Part shown: piece by piece, positions 58,676 to 64,000 of the stretch
Layout of the letters: every line of letters begins with the position of its first letter
Numbering within the stretch: position 1 is the first letter of the stretch
Assembly: GCA_947561585.1 (NCBI GenBank)
Contig: CANNZV010001056.1
Coordinates: 1 to 64,000, forward strand
Source of the DNA: Caprella mutica
Lineage: Eukaryota > Arthropoda > Malacostraca > Amphipoda > Caprellidae
Reading direction: 5' to 3'
DNA: 64,000 nt
Made by a program: the position numbers and the translations under genes
The notes under the pieces: model-generated
The model's database searches: none
What the model saw: only the letters and a program-made list of their open reading frames with translations
What the model was told of the DNA's origin: nothing

Positions 58676-59381
58676 TTATGAATGTTTCAAAGACAAAGTG
58701 TATGATCGTAAGTAATTATTTGAATACCGTTGAGGTGCCACCAATTACATACGAGGGCACAAATGTTGAATTTGTTAACTCAGTTAAGTTTCTTGGTGTA
58801 ATTATAGATAACAAGTTGAAATTCAGGGAATATGTTGAAAATGTATCAGGTAAGATGTCACGAGCAATTGGTGTGATACGAAGGAGATAAGTTATTTTGT
58901 TCCGGACCAGATTTTGTTAATGCTTTACTACAGTCTCGTTTACCCATATATGACATATTGTATTTTAGTTTGGAGCAACTCTAGTACCGAAAATGTTAAT
59001 AAGATTTATTGGCTACAACTGAGGTTTGCAAAGATACTTTACAAGAGAGGTCATGGTAACCTATTCTTTCTATTTAGCTTGCTGTCCTTCGAGTCTCTTT
59101 TTAAATATTTCTCTATCTTGAAACTGTATCAGTTCTATAAAATGAATCGACATGCTTATTTTGGGAACATAGTTAATAGTCTTATACCAACTCATGATTA
59201 CTGGACTCGTTTCATATACCATAATAACATTTTGCTACCAGCATCTAGACTTTCTCTAACCCATAGGATTATTTTATTTTTTGCTATAAATCTTAGGAAT
59301 TCACTTCCCCCATACTTGAAAGAAATAAATCCCTACAATATTTTTAAAGCTAACATTATAAAGTATTTTTTAAGTAACTGA
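58676..59381 (+). pseudogene. LINE ORF2, thumb and C-terminal region, broken
   Basis: 58678-58890 carries NVSKTKCMIVSN and VKFLGVIIDNKLKF, the usual block after the ADD motif, ending IGVIRRR and a TAA. The next frame (to 59381) has LMLYYSLVYPYMTYCILVWS, the LQLRFAKILY segment, and a C-terminal block with ILLPASRLSLTHRI and LRNSLPPYLKEI. These are shared by many jockey/CR1-like elements of insects. The frame closes with TGA near 59379-59381, which is probably the natural ORF2 end. Confidence 0.88.
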
Positions 59382-59780
59382 AATATTAAGGTGCAGCTAT
59401 TCCCAATTTGAATATTCAAAAAAGAACTAATTATAGGTCTCTTTTACATGCGGGTGAGAGTTGTCTTCTTCATGTCTTGTTAGGAATAGTGAAATGAACG
59501 GCGATCTCATCCCTACTGTGGTCGGGGTAGTGCCCTGTTTGGTCGCTTCCACTCGAGCGATTCGCTTCACTTTCAAGGTACGGGTTCTGGTCACTGTGAT
59601 ATTTTTAAACCAATATTTAATTAATTCATATTTAATACTCTTAATGTCCACATCTTGTATTGCTGTATTAAATGTATTTGTATGAACGTATGAAGTGTAT
59701 AGATGTGTATATAGGTTTGAATGTACATTGTACAAATTTTTTTTCAATGTATGAATAAATTTCATATTCATTACTGGAAT

Positions 59781-62750
59781 TTGCCTGATTTGCCAATGAT
59801 AGGGACTGAAAGGGCTTGATTAGATTATTTTTTTTAATTTCTTCTTAAACTCTACTCGTTGTAAATATTTTACTATGCCAAACCCATGTAACAAATTTTT
59901 TCAATGGAAATATCATTATCATCATTATCAAAGCCACATGAGCCTCCAACAATTCCATACGTAAGTTTAAAGCTATAGCTTTGATATGGTAACTCCATTG
60001 ACTCAGTTTGGGATATTAACATACTGTGCTGAAATTAATGTGATTTTTCTGAACATTTGTCGTTTAAGAGAATTCAGAATTTTAATTCATAATTCTACTT
60101 AAGTATTCTATGTTATTGGAAAAAAAGACATTTTCAATTCCATCCAATCAATTCTTCCTTGGATGTTAAATCGAAATATTGAAATATTCCAACATTCCCA
60201 TCGCATTCATGGTGCTCTTTTACCATTCCAATTCCATTTATAGAAATACATAGGAACATTTTTCAATTCCAGATAAATCTGGATGGTAGGTCTCAAGTAA
60301 TTCAAAGCTCCAGAATTTTTTTTGTGGAGGTCAATATACGAATAGGGAAATTGATATTACGAATATTAGTATTTCAAATATTTAGTAGAATAGTAATATG
60401 TTTAATATAAGGTATAATTGTAACATAATTTACATAATAAAACATATATTAAGGAAATAGTTAAAGTAGCTAATGGATAAAAATTCAAACGTAAGGATGT
60501 GATTATAGTGTGAATCAGATAGGTTATTGGAAAAAAAAGAGAAAATTCAAATCATGAAAATTATATGTTCATGAAATAAAAATATCATGAATTACTTCTA
60601 TTTCATGAAATCATGAAGTAAAAGCATTTTTTAAGTATTTTTTGATTAGGGAAAGTTTGAATGAAAAACTTTCCAAACTTACCAGTTCAAAATATATAAA
60701 TAAGAAAATTACTATAAAATTTTATGGTGAGAAATTGGAACGGATTGACATTTTGTTGGTTATTTTTTATCTGAAAGGTAATTATGAATCTGTTTTCGGA
60801 TACTGTGAATTACTAAATATTATTTGTATTTTAGAAAAGATTAATTGTTTAGTGTTAATTTCTCAAAATATATATTTTAAATGAATTTCTGTTGGTAAAT
60901 TAATGCAACTTCAATCGTAATTTAAGATTTTATTTTTCTAATAAATTTAAATAACGATTTTTCTTGTATCATATTCTTCTTGTATTTTATCTCTATTTAC
61001 AATCAGTGGTTGATAACCAGGTTTCAATTGACTTCTCAATCGCATTTTTTTTCCATGATTCAACACTTTTCGTATTATCGAATTATTCCACTACTCCGTA
61101 TAATTGCCATATCAATCTTTTATTAGACCCGAAGATGTTGTTAATGAGGGAATTGTATACTATTTAGCCGTGAATTCACGTCTTATTTCGATAAATTGGT
61201 CGGACAATTTATTGGTCGGACAACTCAGTTCAAACAATTTGAACAATATTGAATGAAGTTAATTGATTCAATTTGTAAAACTTCAAAATTGATTATTGGT
61301 TCAAAAGTACAAAATAGTTCGGGTATAATTACAATCTTCTGAAGTTCTTCTGACCCTAATTGAGTGAGTTATAATGAAACGATGGAGAAATTGAGTGGAG
61401 GTAATATGCGTTATAGGGGAGCTGCTGAAGATGCTTTGCTAATTAATAGAGAGTTGGAAATGGTGAAATAGAAAGTAGATAGTAAGAAGACACTAATTAT
61501 CTGCCTTCTATTACTAATGTATTTTCTATACGACTTAAATTAGAATGTTATTAAAAACTTCCTATTGAATGTTGTACAAAGTAAAAAAAAATTATCGTCT
61601 CCTATCATGCCTTAAAATATATAAGTAACTTTGTGTTATTATATGAATTGAAGTTGTACCATAATTATTTTATAAACATAGAGAAGAAGAAGTAAATTAT
61701 TATTTATCGTCTTAAAATATCACGAAGTATTATTTGAACAACTTTTCCTTAATATATATTGGAGATGAAGAGCCTATCCTATACATTTATAGATATTATA
61801 TTGTCAATTATTATTTAGTTAAATTACTGTTACATATTAGTAACATGTAACTTGTACACTTTGTACAGTGTATTGGTGACATGTAAAATGAACATGTAAT
61901 GGTGACATGAAAAGTTTATTCCCAATCTTAAAATTAACGAATTCTATTGAATAGAGTAGAAATGTTAAAAAATAAGAATTTAAAAAATTCTCATTATATA
62001 TTATTGAAGAGAAATATAACTAAACATTCTATAACGATTGCAATACATAATACTCGTCATGTATAGGTATCATTAAGCAGTTCATATTAATTCCATTTAT
62101 TTTAATGCCCAAGCTGTCTGCATTCATTTCAAATTCAATGGCAGTTTTTAATTAAAGTTCAGGCTTAATATAATCAGACCAGGCAACAGAAATAGGGAGA
62201 AAATCACAGCTAATTATACAGAATATTAGGTTAATAGGTGTCACTATCAGAGAAAATAAATGAACCTGGTGGAACGACAATTGAAATTAATGAACCAATT
62301 AGTTCACTAGATTGTTTGGAATGCCTTGATTTATTATGCTATTTACTGAAAAATGTTATTTGTTCAGGGTGAGCTGGAAAGTTAGATAACAAAATTCAAT
62401 TGTACAATATCGGTTGACTTTACCTCGTGTCACGCTACACTACATGTAAAACAAACTGTTTTTCGAATGTGCATAAGATACTTTAGGAGTAAATTTGACA
62501 GTAACTGCTATTGTATATTATTATACAGTACATAAAATGTGGATATTGGATGCATTGAAAGTTATGCATTATTTAACGATATCATTTTAATTGAATGCAA
62601 AACTGTTCCATTTGTACATTTTAACGTAAATATGAATGAAAATAAATAATGTTCGTAAAATTGTTTGGTGGTATGTGTATGTATAATCAACGTACACTCA
62701 ATTGCTAAAAATGATAACTTTCTGCAATAGAGTTATAATTGGTCCGCAAT
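59781..62750. other. mostly AT-rich stretch with weak frames
   Basis: A short + frame at 61382-61471 (29 codons, MEKLSGGNMRYRGAAEDALL then INRELEMVK) has a protein-like mix but no splice or promoter support (about 0.15). Frames at 60642-60884 and 60964-61167 are AT-biased. Near 61830-61915 GTTACAT and ATGTAAC words form a small inverted pair, and gtgacatg is repeated. Confidence 0.3.
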
Positions 62751-62790
62751 ACCTCGCTGTTAGTGCAAAAGTAATGGCCGTTTCTTAGGG
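62750..62790 (+). mobile_element. mariner-like terminal inverted repeat
   Basis: gttagtgcaaaagtaatggc followed by cgtttct resembles the known mariner terminus TTAGGTTGGTGCAAAAGTAA...GGTTTT. A TA at 62750-62751 could be the target dinucleotide. I found no matching inverted copy in the window, so it may be a lone end or the partner lies outside. Confidence 0.4.
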
Positions 62791-62910
62791 TATTACACAT
62801 TAAATTCACGGACACAATTTTAGCGTCACTTCTTGATAGCACAGTTCAGTATTTTGAAGACCAGGACATTGTTTTGATAAGGTGATGATAGTGAAGAAGT
62901 AGAGTGGTAC

Positions 62911-63120
62911 TTAAAGAGAGATGTGACACTGAATGTTTGCCAATCGTGCTGCTGTTGCCTGTTGACGCTGAATAAAATGGATCTGTTTGCTAACAGTTCT
63001 ATCCATGGACTGTACGGTAATTAATTCACCAGCATGGCTATTTTTAAGTACGTTATCGCATGTAAGGCAGTGATATTGATAGACCTGACTACTGAATAGA
63101 ATGGCATTGGAAATACCTAA
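62911..63120 (-). CDS. 69-codon open frame without visible start, product unknown
   Basis: On the minus strand a frame is open between TAG (63123-63121) and TAA (62913-62911). It contains SQVYQYHCLTCDNVLKNSH, GELITVQSMDRTVSKQIHF and RQQATAARLANIQCHISL. The mix is very unlike the AT-driven frames elsewhere, with a CxxC near the front. The stretch is locally GC-richer. It ends ~120 bp from the mariner-like terminus but does not show the D-x-D/E signature blocks of a mariner transposase, so the connection is only positional. No acceptor is obvious. An exon or a transposon protein fragment are both possible. Confidence 0.33.
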   Translation of the reverse strand, partial: LGISNAILFSSQVYQYHCLTCDNVLKNSHAGELITVQSMDRTVSKQIHFIQRQQATAARLANIQCHISL

Positions 63121-63123
63121 CTA

Positions 63124-64000
63124 ATAACCGCTATGATGTGATAGGCAGAGGGGGATTTCGAAAAGTTTAAGGCGCAGTGTGCGTCACGTCATGAAAAATA
63201 CTTTGAAGATAAAATGTGTTAAAATATACAAACTGTTCAACTATTATCATTTTATGTAAACTGTAAAGCATGTAATCATTTACACAAACTGCTATTCATT
63301 TCTTTTATTTCATTCTGATAATTGTTATGTTGACGTCATATTCACAAAGCACGCGATTCTCACTACTATTTAATGATTATTCTTTAGACTGTGAATTAAT
63401 TCGTTAGAGTTCATACCTTATATCATTTAAATATTATTATAACTAAATATAAAATTGTTGGTAAGAGATATAACCAAAATAAAACACTCACTTATTTTTG
63501 TGGTAATTATCCAATATTTACAATGCTCACCTTTCTGGTGTGTAACATCAAGCATAAGTTTCCCCATAATATTTATATTTCTATGTAGAATATACAATAT
63601 ACACACGTTGTTTAATATACAAAGTATAAAATACAGTTGAAATATATTTCGTAAAACTGACTGTTAGGACTTAGCTGGAATAATAGATTACTTATGAATT
63701 ATGAAATGAATGAAAATAAGGAACAAATACATGCATTGAATGCAAATATTTTGTTAATTTGAAATATTAAATTATAAGGAATCTAACATTTCCATCATAT
63801 ATGATATTTGCTTCAAATTTGCTAATTACATGAAATAAGATAAATATAATTCCCAATTACTATTTTTTTTTCATGTGCATCATAAGTTACAGCGAAATAG
63901 ATTTAGTAATGCCATTAAAATGGAAAGGATAAACGATATCTTAACGAGGAAAGCTTCCTTTGATATTAATTATCTAATTAATGCATGCATAAATTATTAT
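63124..64000. other. gene-free AT-rich stretch to the window end
   Basis: The frame at 63455-63640 is Ile/Phe-rich and unsupported. Nothing else recognised. Confidence 0.4.

Larger units (their letters stand above)
56869..59780 (+). mobile_element. 5'-truncated non-LTR retrotransposon (LINE), jockey/CR1-like group
   Basis: About 2.9 kb. The order is the C-terminal part of an apurinic-type endonuclease, a spacer, reverse transcriptase, the conserved C-terminal segment, and a 3' UTR with AATAAA at 59754-59759. The 5' truncation falls inside the endonuclease: the element-like frame begins near 56869, right after an in-frame TGA, and everything upstream is plain AT-rich DNA. No ORF1 is present. 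Frameshifts or stops break ORF2 at about 57319, 57483, 58167, 58365, 58676 and 58888, so it is dead. The 3' UTR holds a GC-rich segment (about 59440-59600). The frames at 59427-59771 lie in that UTR and are not genes. No poly(A) or target-site duplication was found, so the 3' end is approximate. The clade is inferred from motif style only. Confidence 0.88.

Noticed and set aside
59427..59771. 114-codon minus ORF and 74-codon plus ORF downstream of the LINE
   Set aside because: They overlap each other within the LINE 3' UTR, which is GC-richer and therefore open by chance.

Overview
This window looks like gene-poor chromosomal DNA from an AT-rich animal, almost certainly an arthropod. The reasons are its eukaryotic character (isolated short exon-like frames next to splice-type signals, no operons, no long ORFs), animal-type transposons (a jockey/CR1-group LINE, a Tc1-like relic, mariner- and hAT-like ends) and abundant short-period satellites. 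A hemipteran such as a planthopper is my guess from the feel of the interspersed repeats; no search supports it. No complete gene, tRNA, rRNA or CRISPR array is visible. Most ATG-to-stop frames here are chance openings in AT-rich or tandem-repeat DNA.

Layout. 1-3.6 kb: a 43-bp minisatellite, then the most convincing exon (1414-1533, + strand, textbook acceptor). 4-14 kb: an inverted pair of a ~240-bp repeat (4.1 and 13.5 kb), a ~1.74-kb terminal-inverted-repeat element (5319-7059) that carries the same short motif many times, a second inverted-repeat patch at 9.3-9.9 kb, and a 36-bp minisatellite (12.2-12.9 kb). 14-32 kb: mostly featureless AT-rich DNA with weak exon candidates (16.6 kb minus, 28.2 kb plus), a polypurine tract, a GC-rich patch (21.9-22.2 kb), a dead Tc1-like transposase (27.3-27.6 kb) and short interspersed repeats. 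31.8-38.3 kb: a 14-bp minisatellite, then a 5.8-kb satellite of a 19-bp unit built from alternating GTTAC/GTAAC arms, with a perfect GTGACGTTAC hairpin just past its right edge. 39-49 kb: a strong unlisted minus-strand open frame at 40 kb, a second, very decayed reverse-transcriptase scrap at 40.7 kb, a candidate first exon at 42.66 kb, a ~110-bp-arm inverted repeat at 43.5-43.8 kb, and exon candidates at 46.9 kb (minus) and 48.3 kb (plus). 51.6-53.5 kb: a 20-bp satellite with higher-order structure. 56.9-59.8 kb: a 5'-truncated, multiply frameshifted LINE. 62.7-63.1 kb: a mariner-like terminus beside a 69-codon open frame.

How the parts relate. The exon candidates lie on both strands and many kilobases apart, so they probably belong to more than one gene with large introns, or some are fossils; I cannot join them into a gene model. 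The dominant theme is repeat turnover: five tandem arrays of different unit length, four of them built around a short palindrome or inverted repeat, embedded among dead transposons.
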